Shown here one piece after another: positions 16,390 to 25,252 of a DNA stretch of 54,176 bases. The position numbers and the translations under genes are program-made. Position 1 is the stretch's first letter. Every line of letters starts with the position of its first letter. The stretch is taken from contig JADWMM010000036.1 of the NCBI GenBank assembly GCA_015978205.1, positions 1 to 54,176 on the forward strand. The letters run 5' to 3'. The stretch comes from Alkaliphilus sp. NP8 (GTDB taxonomy: Bacteria > Bacillota > Clostridia > Peptostreptococcales > Natronincolaceae). The notes below the pieces were generated by a model. It did not search any database. It was not told the origin of the DNA and saw only the letters and a program-made list of their open reading frames with translations.

Positions 16390-18744
16390 ATGGAAACAAA
16401 AGAAAACAGCACTAATATACGTAAACTGCCGTTAATTCCTTTACGTGGCATAACTGTTTTTCCATATATGGTATTACATTTTGATGTAGGTAGAGAAGGT
16501 TCTATAAGTGCTTTAGAAGATGCTATGGTAAATGATCAGCTAATTTTCTTAGCATCTCAAAAAGAAGCAGATGTAGAAGATCCTACACCAGAAGATTTTT
16601 ATAATGTAGGTACAATTTCAAAGATTAAACAGATGCTAAAGCTTCCAGGTGACACTATTAGAGTTTTAGTTGAAGGAATATCAAGAGCTAAAATAACTAA
16701 TTTGGTTCAGGAGAAGCCCCATTTTGTTGTAGAGGTAGAAGAACAGAATAATGAATTAGAAATAAAGAAAACTACAGAGATAGATGCATTAATGCGCAGT
16801 GTTATAAATGCCTTTGAAGATTATACAGAAGTTAGTGATAAGGTTTCTCCAGAAATATTAGTCAATATAACTGAAATAGATATGCCTGGTAGACTTTCAG
16901 ATACTGTAGCATCTAATCTTGTACTAAAGCCAGAAGATAGACAGGAAATATTAGAAGCTTTTGATCCGCAGGAAAGATTAGAGACTTTATATAGAATTCT
17001 ATTACAAGAAATAGACATTTTAAAGATAGAACAGAAAATAGGTAATAGAGTTAAAGGTCAAATTAATAAAATGCAGAAAGAACATTATTTAAGAGAGCAA
17101 TTAAAGGCTATACAGAAAGAATTAGGTGAAGATGAAGATGTAGTAGAAGAAATAGACGAATACAAACAAAAACTTGAAAAGCTAGAACTTTCAGAGGAAA
17201 TAAATGAAAAAGTTGAACGTGAAATAAATAGGCTAATGAAACTTTCTCCATCTTCTGCTGAAACTGGAGTTATAAGAAATTACATAGACTGGATTTTAAA
17301 TTTACCTTGGAACGAAGAAACAAAAGATTTATTGGACCTAAAAAAATCTGCTAAAATTTTAGATGAAGACCATTATGGATTAAAGGAAATAAAAGAAAGA
17401 ATACTTGAATACTTAGCTATACGTCAGCTTTCAAAGAGTATGAAAGGACCAATTTTATGTCTTGTTGGCCCTCCGGGAGTAGGGAAGACATCTATTGCAA
17501 AGTCTATTGCTAGATCCTTAAACAGAAAATTTGTAAGAATGTCTTTAGGTGGAGTAAGAGATGAAGCTGAAATTAGGGGTCATAGAAGAACTTATGTAGG
17601 TGCTATTCCTGGTAGAATCATTTCGTCTATTAAACAAGCAGGAAGTAAAAACCCTGTATTTTTATTAGATGAAATTGATAAGTTAGCTGGTGATTTTAGA
17701 GGAGATCCTGCTTCAGCATTACTTGAAGTCTTAGATCCAGAGCAAAATCATGACTTTGCAGATCATTACTTAGATGTACCGTTTAACCTTTCTAAAGTTA
17801 TGTTTATTACTACTGCCAATAGTTTAGGTACTATACCGAGACCTTTATTAGACCGTATGGAGGTTATTAGGGTATCTGGATATACTGAGGAAGAAAAACT
17901 TAAAATTACACAGAAATATCTACTTCCAAAACAGATTAAAGAGCATGGCTTAGAACCTAAAAATATAAAGGTTTCTGAAAATGCTATACGAGATGTTATT
18001 AATTATTATACTAAGGAATCTGGAGTTAGAAATTTAGAAAGACAAGTAGCTAACTTATGTCGTAAAACTGCAAAGCGTATAGTTGAAGAAAAAATTAAAT
18101 CTGTTAGTATAAATGTTAATAATTTAAAGAAATACTTAGGTAATAAAATGTATAGATATGAAATGGCAAATCAGAAAGATGAAGTTGGTACAGTAAGAGG
18201 ACTTGCTTGGACTCAAGTTGGAGGAGATACTTTATCTATTGAAGTTACTCCTATGAAAGGTAATGGGAAACTTGTGCTTACGGGACAGCTTGGAGATGTT
18301 ATGAAAGAATCTGCTAAGGCAGGTATAAGTTATATACGTTCAAAAGTAGATGAATTTAACATTGATCCAGATTTTCATAAAAATTTAGATATACATATTC
18401 ATATACCAGAAGGAGCTATTCCGAAGGATGGACCTTCAGCAGGTATAACTATGGCTACTGCTGTAATTTCTGCGCTGACTAACACTCCAGTGTATAGAGA
18501 TGTTGCGATGACAGGTGAAATTACTTTAAGAGGGAAAGTTTTACCTATTGGTGGTCTTAAAGAAAAGGTACTTGCAGCTAATAGGGCAGGTATAAATAAA
18601 GTCATTATTCCAATAGATAATAAAAGAGATTTAAAGGATATTCCAGATAATATAAAACGCAAAATAGAATTTGTGTTTGCAGAATACATGGATGATGTAA
18701 TAGAACATGCGTTAAAAAGGGGAAATAAAGATGAAAGTAATTAG
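16390..18744 (+). CDS. lon: Lon protease (LonA, endopeptidase La)
   Basis: A 784-residue protein of normal length. It has the N-terminal substrate domain beginning L-P-L-I-P-L-R-G, the AAA+ module with Walker A (G-P-P-G-V-G-K-T-S-I-A-K) and F-L-L-D-E-I-D-K, and the protease domain with the catalytic serine in K-D-G-P-S-A-G-I-T and lysine in G-G-L-K-E-K-V-L-A-A. It degrades damaged and regulatory proteins in the cytosol. TTAGGAGATGAT ribosome site. It overlaps engB by 14 bases, as in many Firmicutes. Confidence 0.97.
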   Translation: METKENSTNIRKLPLIPLRGITVFPYMVLHFDVGREGSISALEDAMVNDQLIFLASQKEADVEDPTPEDFYNVGTISKIKQMLKLPGDTIRVLVEGISRAKITNLVQEKPHFVVEVEEQNNELEIKKTTEIDALMRSVINAFEDYTEVSDKVSPEILVNITEIDMPGRLSDTVASNLVLKPEDRQEILEAFDPQERLETLYRILLQEIDILKIEQKIGNRVKGQINKMQKEHYLREQLKAIQKELGEDEDVVEEIDEYKQKLEKLELSEEINEKVEREINRLMKLSPSSAETGVIRNYIDWILNLPWNEETKDLLDLKKSAKILDEDHYGLKEIKERILEYLAIRQLSKSMKGPILCLVGPPGVGKTSIAKSIARSLNRKFVRMSLGGVRDEAEIRGHRRTYVGAIPGRIISSIKQAGSKNPVFLLDEIDKLAGDFRGDPASALLEVLDPEQNHDFADHYLDVPFNLSKVMFITTANSLGTIPRPLLDRMEVIRVSGYTEEEKLKITQKYLLPKQIKEHGLEPKNIKVSENAIRDVINYYTKESGVRNLERQVANLCRKTAKRIVEEKIKSVSINVNNLKKYLGNKMYRYEMANQKDEVGTVRGLAWTQVGGDTLSIEVTPMKGNGKLVLTGQLGDVMKESAKAGISYIRSKVDEFNIDPDFHKNLDIHIHIPEGAIPKDGPSAGITMATAVISALTNTPVYRDVAMTGEITLRGKVLPIGGLKEKVLAANRAGINKVIIPIDNKRDLKDIPDNIKRKIEFVFAEYMDDVIEHALKRGNKDESN

Positions 18745-19354
18745 TTCGGAAATAGTTATGAGTGCAGTAGCACCAAAGCAATATCCAGATGATGGCAAAC
18801 CAGAAATTGCTTTAGCTGGCAGATCAAATGTAGGAAAATCTTCTACAATAAATACAATACTTAACAGAAAAAAGCTTGCTAGAGTGAGTTCTTCGCCGGG
18901 AAAAACACGTACAATTAATTTTTATTTAATTAATGAAGAGTTTTATTTAGTAGATTTACCTGGCTATGGGTATGCTAAAGTGTCTAAAAGTGAAAAAGCA
19001 AGCTGGGGAAAAATGATGGAAATGTACTTAAGTAATAGACCTAATTTATATGAGGTAGTACTTTTAGTAGATATTCGTCATGAGCCAACAGAAGACGATA
19101 AACTTATGTATGATTGGATAAAATATTTTGGATATGGATCAATAGTTGTGGCTACAAAAGCTGATAAAATTTCTAGAGGAAAGTATCAAAAACATTTTAA
19201 AATGATTCGTCAAAAGCTTGGAATGTCACCAGAAGATAAAATAATACCAATATCATCATTAAAAAAACAGGGCATAGATAAACTATGGTCTCATATAGAA
19301 GATATATTTATTGAAAATGATTTACCTATAACAATAGAAGAAGCTCCAGAGTAA
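18731..19354 (+). CDS. engB: Ribosome biogenesis GTPase EngB/YsxC
   Basis: A 207-residue TRAFAC-class GTPase. G1 is G-R-S-N-V-G-K-S-S (residues 31-39), G2 lies around S-S-S-P-G-K-T-R-T, G3 is D-L-P-G-Y-G, and G4 is T-K-A-D-K. It helps assemble the large ribosomal subunit. Its ATG lies within the last codons of lonA, after AAAAGGGG, so it is co-transcribed with it. A strong hairpin follows at the stop codon. Confidence 0.95.
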   Translation: MKVISSEIVMSAVAPKQYPDDGKPEIALAGRSNVGKSSTINTILNRKKLARVSSSPGKTRTINFYLINEEFYLVDLPGYGYAKVSKSEKASWGKMMEMYLSNRPNLYEVVLLVDIRHEPTEDDKLMYDWIKYFGYGSIVVATKADKISRGKYQKHFKMIRQKLGMSPEDKIIPISSLKKQGIDKLWSHIEDIFIENDLPITIEEAPE

Positions 19355-19377
19355 TTAATTACTCTGAAGCTTCTTTT
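19337..19377 (+). terminator. Terminator overlapping the engB stop
   Basis: AGAAGCT and CAGAGTAATT pair with AATTACTCTG and AGCTTCT, followed by TTTT. The stem includes the final codons of engB. Confidence 0.8.
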
Positions 19378-19386
19378 ACAATAAAA

Positions 19387-19404
19387 GAAGGGCATAAGCC
19401 CTTC
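19387..19404 (-). terminator. Terminator of rubredoxin
   Basis: GAAGGGC-ATAA-GCCCTTC, followed on the minus strand by TTTTATT. It lies 57 bases past the rubredoxin stop and next to the engB terminator, as expected for convergent genes. Confidence 0.7.
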
Positions 19405-19461
19405 AAAATAGTATTTCTATTATGTACTTTTGTTTTTTAGAATTAATTAAAAAGTTTTATA

Positions 19462-19620
19462 TTATTCTTGTGGTTCGAACATATCTTTGCCAACGCCGCA
19501 AACTGGACATACCCAATCCTCAGGGATATCGTTAAAAGCTGTTCCTGGAGCGATTCCTCCATCTGGATCTCCTACCTCTGGATCATAAACATAACCACAT
19601 GGTGTACATACGTATTTCAT
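19462..19620 (-). CDS. rub: Rubredoxin
   Basis: A 52-residue one-iron electron carrier. The two cysteine pairs that bind iron are C-T-P-C-G (residues 5-8, CxxC) and C-P-V-C-G (38-41), with the conserved Y-x-Y-D-P-E-x-G-D-P-D-G-G-I-x-P-G-T and W-V-C-P. In anaerobes it serves oxidative-stress reductases and other redox partners. Start at 19620, preceded by AAGGAGATAT; upstream codons in frame are not used because they precede the ribosome site. A GGGTATAAT -10 element lies about 50 bases upstream on the minus strand. Confidence 0.97.
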   Translation of the reverse strand: MKYVCTPCGYVYDPEVGDPDGGIAPGTAFNDIPEDWVCPVCGVGKDMFEPQE

Positions 19621-19839
19621 AATTACATATCTCCTTCCTAAAAAAATATTATTTGTCTTTACATAATAATTATACCCTATATTATGCATATATAAACAAA
19701 AAAATTATACTTAATTTATTATAATTTTGTAACTTATTTTATCACTATTTCATAGACTAGAATAAAACACATTATTAAATATTTTTATTGAGTATATTCA
19801 ATAAGTATATTTTATATGTTAATGAAAGGAGAATAAAGT

Positions 19840-20445
19840 ATGTATAGAAACTTTCCTGTATGTATTAACACTATGAAGATAACTATGCCAGGAGTAGATG
19901 TGTATTATCCAGCAGTATATGGTTTGAGAAATGGATGTATAGAGCAGAGAATAAATAATGAAATAATGAATTTAGCGTATAAAATGATAAAAGAACAAGG
20001 ATATTATGAAAATCCTAATACAACTATTACAGGCTATTACGAAATTAAAACTAATGAAAGGGGCATATTAAGCTTAGTTTTAAATAATTATGCATTCTCT
20101 GGTGGAGCTCATGGTATGACAATAATGGAATCATTAACTTTTAATATAGAAACAGGAAAATCCTATTCCTTAAAAAATTTATTTAAGAAAGACAGCGACT
20201 ATGTAAATGTTTTGTCAGATATAATTAAAGAACAAATAGCTGAAAGAGATATTCCTGTAATAGAAGAATTTGATAAAATAAGTCCAGATCAATATTATTA
20301 CATAGCAGATAAAGCATTAGTAGTATATTTTCAGCTTTATGAATTAGCGCCATACGCATATGGATTTCCACAATTTCCAATTTCAGTTTATGAAATAGAA
20401 GATATTATAAAAGAAGATGGACCTTTAGGTAAAATGTTATATTAA
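19840..20445 (+). CDS. DUF4163/DUF3298 domain protein (RsiV C-terminal-like)
   Basis: A 201-residue protein matching the paired DUF4163 and DUF3298 domains seen in the extracytoplasmic part of the anti-sigma factor RsiV. Markers are the Y-P-A-V-Y-G-L ... I-N-x-E-I start, N-Y-A-F-S-G-G-A-H-G near residues 86-95, and Y-x-L-A-P-Y-A-Y-G-F-P-Q-F-P-I near 168-182. RsiV binds lysozyme through this region. Here there is no membrane segment, no signal peptide and no sigma-factor gene, so it is a stand-alone relative of unknown role. AAAGGAGAA ribosome site; single gene. Confidence 0.8.
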   Translation: MYRNFPVCINTMKITMPGVDVYYPAVYGLRNGCIEQRINNEIMNLAYKMIKEQGYYENPNTTITGYYEIKTNERGILSLVLNNYAFSGGAHGMTIMESLTFNIETGKSYSLKNLFKKDSDYVNVLSDIIKEQIAERDIPVIEEFDKISPDQYYYIADKALVVYFQLYELAPYAYGFPQFPISVYEIEDIIKEDGPLGKMLY

Positions 20446-20476
20446 TTAATAGATATTAAAATATATATAAATCTTA

Positions 20477-20502
20477 AAAGATGCCAAGGCATCTTTTTTT
20501 AT
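20477..20502 (+). terminator. Rho-independent terminator
   Basis: AAGATGCC and GGCATCTT form a tight hairpin followed by a T-run. It ends the DUF3298 gene. Confidence 0.85.
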
Positions 20503-20639
20503 TGTAAATGTAAGTATTTTTTTATATAATTAAAATTTATTAAATTTCGAATCAAAAAATAAACAAAAAATACACAATAGTCTAGGAATATTGAATATAT
20601 AGCTAAATAACATAACTATTTTACACATATGTCTGCTAA

Positions 20640-20669
20640 TAACATGTAGGGGTACCTCAGGTTATGTTA
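20640..20669 (+). promoter_or_regulatory. Possible leader hairpin ahead of glnA
   Basis: TAACAT pairs with ATGTTA and encloses the near-palindrome GGGGTACCTC. It lies about 100 bases before the proposed glnA start, in a stretch without another gene (20446-20768). It could be an operator or an RNA element of nitrogen control; nothing identifies the regulator. Confidence 0.3.
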
Positions 20670-20768
20670 CATATACAGAGTGAATATAGGATGGTTTGTG
20701 GGAAAAAAAGAGATATGATAATCTATAAGAGAATTAAATATAATAAAAAAATAGGAGTTGATTTTGTT

Positions 20769-22100
20769 TTGAGTAGTTTAAATAGCGATGATGTAAGGCG
20801 GATGGTCAAGGAGGAAAATGTTAGGTTTATTCGTTTACAGTTTACAGACATTTTTGGTAAATTGAAAAATGTAGCAATTACAGCAAACCAATTAGAAGCT
20901 GCACTTGATAATCAAATTATGTTTGATGGATCTTCCATTGACGGATTTACAGGAGTAGAAGAATCTGACATGTATTTAGTACCAGACCCTTCAACATTCG
21001 TTATTTTTCCATGGATGTCTAATGGCTTTGGAAAGGTAGCGCGTATGATATGTGACGTTCATAAACCAGATGGAAGTCATTTCGAAGGATGTCCAAGAGG
21101 AATTTTAAAGAAAAAGATTGAAGAATTAAGGGAATATGGATTTGAATTTTTTGTGGGGCCAGAAGTAGAGTTTTTCTTATTTGAGAGAGATGAAAATGGT
21201 AAGCCTACTAAAGAAATTCAAGACTATGCAGGATATTTCGATTTAGCACCAGATGATGAAGGTGAAAAAGCTAGAAGACATATGTGCTTAACATTAGAAG
21301 AAATGGGCTTTTATATAGAAATGTCTCACCATGAGGCAGCACCTGGTCAGCATGAAATAGGATTTAGATATGATGATGCTCTAACAACAGCAGATAATGT
21401 TTCTACATTTAAGCAGGTTGTAAAAACTATTGCAAAAGAGCATGGACTTCATGCAACTTTTATGCCTAAGCCTTTAACAGGTAAGCATGGAACATGTATG
21501 CACTTAAATCAGTCACTATATAAAGATGGTAAGAATGCATTTTTTGACAAAAATGATGAATTACAACTAAGTCAAGAAGCTTATTATTTTATTGGTGGAC
21601 TTATTAAACATGCTAGAGAATTTGCAGCTATTACAAATGCTACTGTAAATTCATATAAACGCTTTGTTCCAGGATTTGAAGCTCCTACGGATATTGCATG
21701 GGCAACAGCTAATAGAACACCTCTTATTAGAATCCCAGCTACACGTGGAGAAGCTACTAGAGTAGAACTTAGAAATCCAGACCCAACAGCAAATCACTAT
21801 TTAGCATTTGCAGCAGCACTGTCGGCAGGTTTAGATGGTATAAAAAATAAAATAGATCCACCAGGTTGTTGCAATGAGAATATGTATGATGTAGATGAAC
21901 GAGTTAAACAAAAAGAAAAAATAGAAAAATTCCCATGTGATTTAAATGAAGCTCTTAATGAACTTGAAGAAAGTGAGCTTATGAAACAAACATTAGGAGA
22001 GCATACACATAGAACATATATTAATGCTAAAAGAAAAGAATGGTTTGAGTATGCACAGCAAATTCATGATTGGGAGTTTAATAGGTATTTAAATGAATAA
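20769..22100 (+). CDS. glnA: Glutamine synthetase type I
   Basis: A 443-residue enzyme that makes glutamine from glutamate, ammonia and ATP. It has D-G-S-S-I-D-G-F near the N-terminus, the G-P-E-V-E-F-F-L metal-binding strand, S-H-H-E-A-A-P-G-Q-H-E-I-G-F, the ATP site K-P-L-T-G-K-H-G-T-C-M-H, and N-S-Y-K-R-F-V-P-G-F-E-A-P. The adenylylation tyrosine region of enteric enzymes is absent, as in the GSI-alpha group of Firmicutes. I place the start at TTG 20769, after AGGAG at 20753-20757, because this gives the usual length; an ATG at 20664 would add 35 residues with no family counterpart. Confidence 0.95.
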   Translation: MSSLNSDDVRRMVKEENVRFIRLQFTDIFGKLKNVAITANQLEAALDNQIMFDGSSIDGFTGVEESDMYLVPDPSTFVIFPWMSNGFGKVARMICDVHKPDGSHFEGCPRGILKKKIEELREYGFEFFVGPEVEFFLFERDENGKPTKEIQDYAGYFDLAPDDEGEKARRHMCLTLEEMGFYIEMSHHEAAPGQHEIGFRYDDALTTADNVSTFKQVVKTIAKEHGLHATFMPKPLTGKHGTCMHLNQSLYKDGKNAFFDKNDELQLSQEAYYFIGGLIKHAREFAAITNATVNSYKRFVPGFEAPTDIAWATANRTPLIRIPATRGEATRVELRNPDPTANHYLAFAAALSAGLDGIKNKIDPPGCCNENMYDVDERVKQKEKIEKFPCDLNEALNELEESELMKQTLGEHTHRTYINAKRKEWFEYAQQIHDWEFNRYLNE

Positions 22101-22138
22101 ATGAAAATATTAATATTAATATAAATTGTATAATGTTA

Positions 22139-22173
22139 AAATAAGGAATGACAGATTGTCATTCCTTATTTTT
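22139..22173 (+). terminator. Terminator of glnA
   Basis: AATAAGGAATGACA pairs with TGTCATTCCTTATT over a three-base loop, then Ts. Confidence 0.9.
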
Positions 22174-22293
22174 AAGTATTGTATTTTAATATTTAATAAA
22201 AAATACATATTAAAAGTATTTATTTTAGGACTTATATAAAATTTAGGGTATAATAGAAAAAACAGATCTAATTATTGAAATAGAGGTGATTTA

Positions 22294-22986
22294 ATGAATA
22301 ATTTAAATAAAAATATTTTAGTCGTAGATGATGAAGAAAATATTGTGAATGTAGTAGCTGCTTATTTAGAAAAAGAAGGATACAAGGTTTTTACTGCTTA
22401 TGACGGTAAGGAAGCTATTGATATATTTGATGAAGAAGATATAGATTTTGTTATTTTAGATCTAATGATGCCTGGTCTATCAGGAGAAAATGTATGTAAG
22501 AAAATACGAATAAATTCTCAAGTTCCTATAATAATGTTAACTGCAAAATCAGAGGAATCTGAGAGAATTTATGGTTTAGATATTGGTGCAGACGATTATA
22601 TTGTAAAGCCATTTAGTCCTAAAGAGTTAGTAGCCAGAGTAAGGACTATATTTAGAAGAATAGAACCTAATAATTTTAAAGCAAATATATTAGAGTTTGA
22701 TAATAGAGACTTAGTTATTGATTTGAATAAAATGGAAGTTAAAAAGCAAGAAAAATTATTAGATCTAACTGCAACAGAATATAAAATCTTGAGCTTAATG
22801 GCTCAAAATATAGGAAAAGCATTTACTAGAAATGAATTAGTGGTTAAGATATTAGGATATGATTATGAAGGTTATGATAGAACTATCGATGCTCATATAA
22901 AAAATATAAGACATAAAATTGAAGATAAAAACAGTAAATATATACTAACTGTATATGGTGTAGGGTATAAGTTTACGGGGGAATAG
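22294..22986 (+). CDS. OmpR-family response regulator
   Basis: A 230-residue DNA-binding regulator. The receiver domain has the acidic pocket D-D-E (residues 12-14), phospho-acceptor Asp56 in V-I-L-D-L-M-M-P, Thr83 and Lys105 (V-K-P-F). The C-terminal winged helix follows, ending D-R-T-I-D-A-H-I-K-N-I-R-H-K-I and Y-G-V-G-Y-K-F. It is co-transcribed with the histidine kinase starting two bases after its stop codon. A TATAAT -10 lies about 40 bases ahead. The target genes are not evident. Confidence 0.93.
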   Translation: MNNLNKNILVVDDEENIVNVVAAYLEKEGYKVFTAYDGKEAIDIFDEEDIDFVILDLMMPGLSGENVCKKIRINSQVPIIMLTAKSEESERIYGLDIGADDYIVKPFSPKELVARVRTIFRRIEPNNFKANILEFDNRDLVIDLNKMEVKKQEKLLDLTATEYKILSLMAQNIGKAFTRNELVVKILGYDYEGYDRTIDAHIKNIRHKIEDKNSKYILTVYGVGYKFTGE

Positions 22987-22988
22987 TT

Positions 22989-24440
22989 ATGATGAATAAG
23001 CTGAGGAGCAGATTGATTTTATTAATATTAGGCGGTTCAATTTTCTCCATTGTATTAGTTAGTGTAATAACAAATATAAATGTATTGAAGAACTTCGATT
23101 CATATATGAGAAATGAGCAGATGGCTAGAATAAATAAAATAATTGAACTAATTGAACAATCCTATGAATTGAATAATGGTTGGAGTCACGAAACTATAGA
23201 AAAAATTGATACGTCTCCTCTTGTAGGAGATTTTGATGTTGAAATAAGAGATACAAATAATAATCTTATAACTACTTGTTATATGGAAAATTCAACGGTT
23301 GAAAGAAATAGTAATATGATGAATAGAATGGGTCATGGAATGATGCATGGAAGAGACTTTAATATTACAAATAATATAAGTAGTAAGATTGAACAAAATG
23401 CTGAAGATGAAAATTATAATGCAGAAGAATATAGTTTAATATCTAATAATAAAAATATAGGAACTGCGACTATCGGTTATGTAGGACCATTTTTGATATC
23501 AGAAAGCGAGATTGAATTTACAAGAGGAATTAATATGTCTATATTATATAGTTCAATTATATCAGTTATTATTGCAATATTACTTGGTATGTATTCTTCG
23601 GAAATATTTTCTAAGCCTATATTACAAATTACCAATGCAGCAAATAATATCAGAAAAGGCAATTTAGATACAAAAGTTGAACTATCTAACAACATAATAG
23701 AACTGCAGGAGCTTTCTGAGTCTATTAATCATCTTTCTAAATCTTTAAGTGAGCAGGAGGTGTTAAGAAGAAGATTAACCTCTGATATATCTCATGAATT
23801 AAGGACACCTTTAACTGTACTGCGAACTCATATTGAGGCGATTAGTGATGGAGTGTGGGCTCCAACACAAGATAAGCTTAATATATGTAGGGGTGAAGTT
23901 GTTAGACTAATTAAACTTGTTGAACAGCTAAAGAATTTAACTGATATAGAAAATCATAAGCTAGATTTAGAAATTACTAACTACCCTATATCAAATGATC
24001 TAGAAGAAATAGTAAAAAGTTTTAAATATCAATTTGATGAAAAGGGAATTAGATTAAATTCTAATATACAAAAGAATATTAAAATAGAAGGAGATAAAGA
24101 TAAAATAAAGCAGGTATTTGTAAACTTACTATCTAATGCTTTAAAATTTACAAATTCAGGAGGAGAAGTAAAAGTCGGATTAAAAGAAAATAATTATAAT
24201 ATAGAAATAAATATTGAAGATACTGGTATAGGTATGGAAGAAAAAGATATTCCTTATGTATTTGAAAGATTTTATAGAAGTGATATTTCTAGAAATAGAA
24301 AAACAGGTGGTAGCGGAATAGGTTTAACTATTACTAAGTCTTTAATTGAAGCTCATAAAGGAAAAATTTCTGTAGAAAGTAAAAAGGATGAAGGAACTAA
24401 ATTTAAAATAATGTTACCAAAACAACAAAAAACATTCTAA
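22989..24440 (+). CDS. Sensor histidine kinase (BaeS-like)
   Basis: A 483-residue membrane kinase. Membrane helices lie at about 8-30 and 182-203, with an extracytoplasmic sensor part between them. That loop has a striking run of methionine and histidine at residues 108-121 (M-M-N-R-M-G-H-G-M-M-H-G). A HAMP linker, the H-box with phospho-acceptor His269 (S-H-E-L-R-T-P-L), the N-box (N-L-L-S-N-A-L-K-F), D-T-G-I-G-M and G-S-G-I-G-L-T-I complete the kinase. Partner of the adjacent response regulator. The Met/His run suggests sensing of a soft metal such as copper or silver, which is inference. Confidence 0.92.
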   Translation: MMNKLRSRLILLILGGSIFSIVLVSVITNINVLKNFDSYMRNEQMARINKIIELIEQSYELNNGWSHETIEKIDTSPLVGDFDVEIRDTNNNLITTCYMENSTVERNSNMMNRMGHGMMHGRDFNITNNISSKIEQNAEDENYNAEEYSLISNNKNIGTATIGYVGPFLISESEIEFTRGINMSILYSSIISVIIAILLGMYSSEIFSKPILQITNAANNIRKGNLDTKVELSNNIIELQELSESINHLSKSLSEQEVLRRRLTSDISHELRTPLTVLRTHIEAISDGVWAPTQDKLNICRGEVVRLIKLVEQLKNLTDIENHKLDLEITNYPISNDLEEIVKSFKYQFDEKGIRLNSNIQKNIKIEGDKDKIKQVFVNLLSNALKFTNSGGEVKVGLKENNYNIEINIEDTGIGMEEKDIPYVFERFYRSDISRNRKTGGSGIGLTITKSLIEAHKGKISVESKKDEGTKFKIMLPKQQKTF

Positions 24441-24457
24441 ATCATTAGAATGTTTTT
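24426..24457 (+). terminator. Terminator of the two-component operon
   Basis: AAAAACATTCTAA pairs with TTAGAATGTTTTT across a four-base loop. It overlaps the last codons of the kinase gene. Confidence 0.85.
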
Positions 24458-24516
24458 TGTGTTTTAAAATAAATGTTAAAACCAACTAGATAGGTAGATA
24501 ATCTTCTAAAAAACAT

Positions 24517-25011
24517 ATGGACTATAGAGAAGGATGCCTAAATTTAATTGCATCAGAAAATTATGCAAGCGAGAAAGTTAGAAGTTATTTAGGTTGTGAT
24601 TTTAGTAATAGATATGGATGCTATACAACAATGAATCCAGCAGATAGAGAATATACAGGTAATAAATACATTCATGAGTTTGAAATGGAAACACACGAAT
24701 TAGTTAAAGATATATTTAAAGCAAAATATGTTGACTTAAGACCTATTGGCGGACATATGTCAGTTGTACTTGGAATGCTACAGCCAGGTGATTTAGTAAT
24801 AGAAGTAAGTCTAAGCGACTGGGGACATGGACTAGTAGGGCCAATGTGCCAAGTAAGACAGTTTGATGAAACTATCAAAGTAGAGTATATGGAATTCGAT
24901 CAATATAGAGCAGTAGATGTTGGAGAATATGTAGATTCAACTCCAGAAAAACTAGGAAAAGAAGTACAAAAATTTAGTAGAAAATATATTGGATTAGAAT
25001 ATTCATATTAA
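24517..25011 (+). pseudogene. Decayed serine hydroxymethyltransferase-like gene
   Basis: The 164-residue frame begins with a clear fold-type I PLP enzyme N-terminus of the SHMT family: C-L-N-L-I-A-S-E-N, then R-Y-G-C-Y-T-T, K-Y-I-H-E-F-E and G-G-H-M-S-V-V. Around residue 120 it jumps to a tail that resembles the family C-terminus, so the whole middle with the PLP lysine is missing, and it is about 250 residues too short. No Shine-Dalgarno precedes the ATG, and an in-frame stop lies six codons upstream. The original terminator is still present at 25034-25080. Almost certainly non-functional. Confidence 0.75.
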
Positions 25012-25033
25012 ACTTTTAATGATATAAAAAGCA

Positions 25034-25080
25034 AAAAATATTGATTAAGATAATTAATTATCTTAATCAATATTTTTTTA
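25034..25080. terminator. Strong symmetric terminator
   Basis: A perfect inverted repeat of 21 bases per arm, centred on the TAATTAATTA core, flanked by A-run and T-run. It can work in both directions. Confidence 0.9.
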
Positions 25081-25165
25081 TGAAAGTATACTTTATTAAG
25101 AAATAAAAAAATACTAAGGTATTTACCACTATATAGTTTTTAATATATTTAATAACAAATTATGG

Positions 25166-25194
25166 TTGCAAAAATCATTTATGTATAATATACT
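25166..25194 (+). promoter_or_regulatory. Promoter of the metal-resistance operon
   Basis: TTGCAA (25166-25171) and TATACT (25189-25194) with 17 bases between. The predicted start site falls next to the palindromic operator at 25204-25225. Confidence 0.65.
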
Positions 25195-25203
25195 ATAAGT
25201 GAA

Positions 25204-25225
25204 CATATGAACAGTTGTTCATATG
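25204..25225 (+). promoter_or_regulatory. ArsR/CadC-type operator
   Basis: A perfect 22-bp palindrome: CATATGAACA, GT, TGTTCATATG. It overlaps the expected transcription start. The form ATATGAACA-type with a short centre is the classic binding site of zinc/cadmium-responsive ArsR-family repressors (SmtB/CadC/CzrA), and the repressor gene starts 28 bases downstream. Confidence 0.85.
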
Positions 25226-25252
25226 AAAAGTGTATAGAAAGGATGATATTTT

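Noticed and set aside
20664..20768. N-terminal extension of glutamine synthetase from ATG 20664
   Set aside because: The 35 extra residues match nothing in the family, the ATG is inside a hairpin, and a ribosome site lies before TTG 20769.
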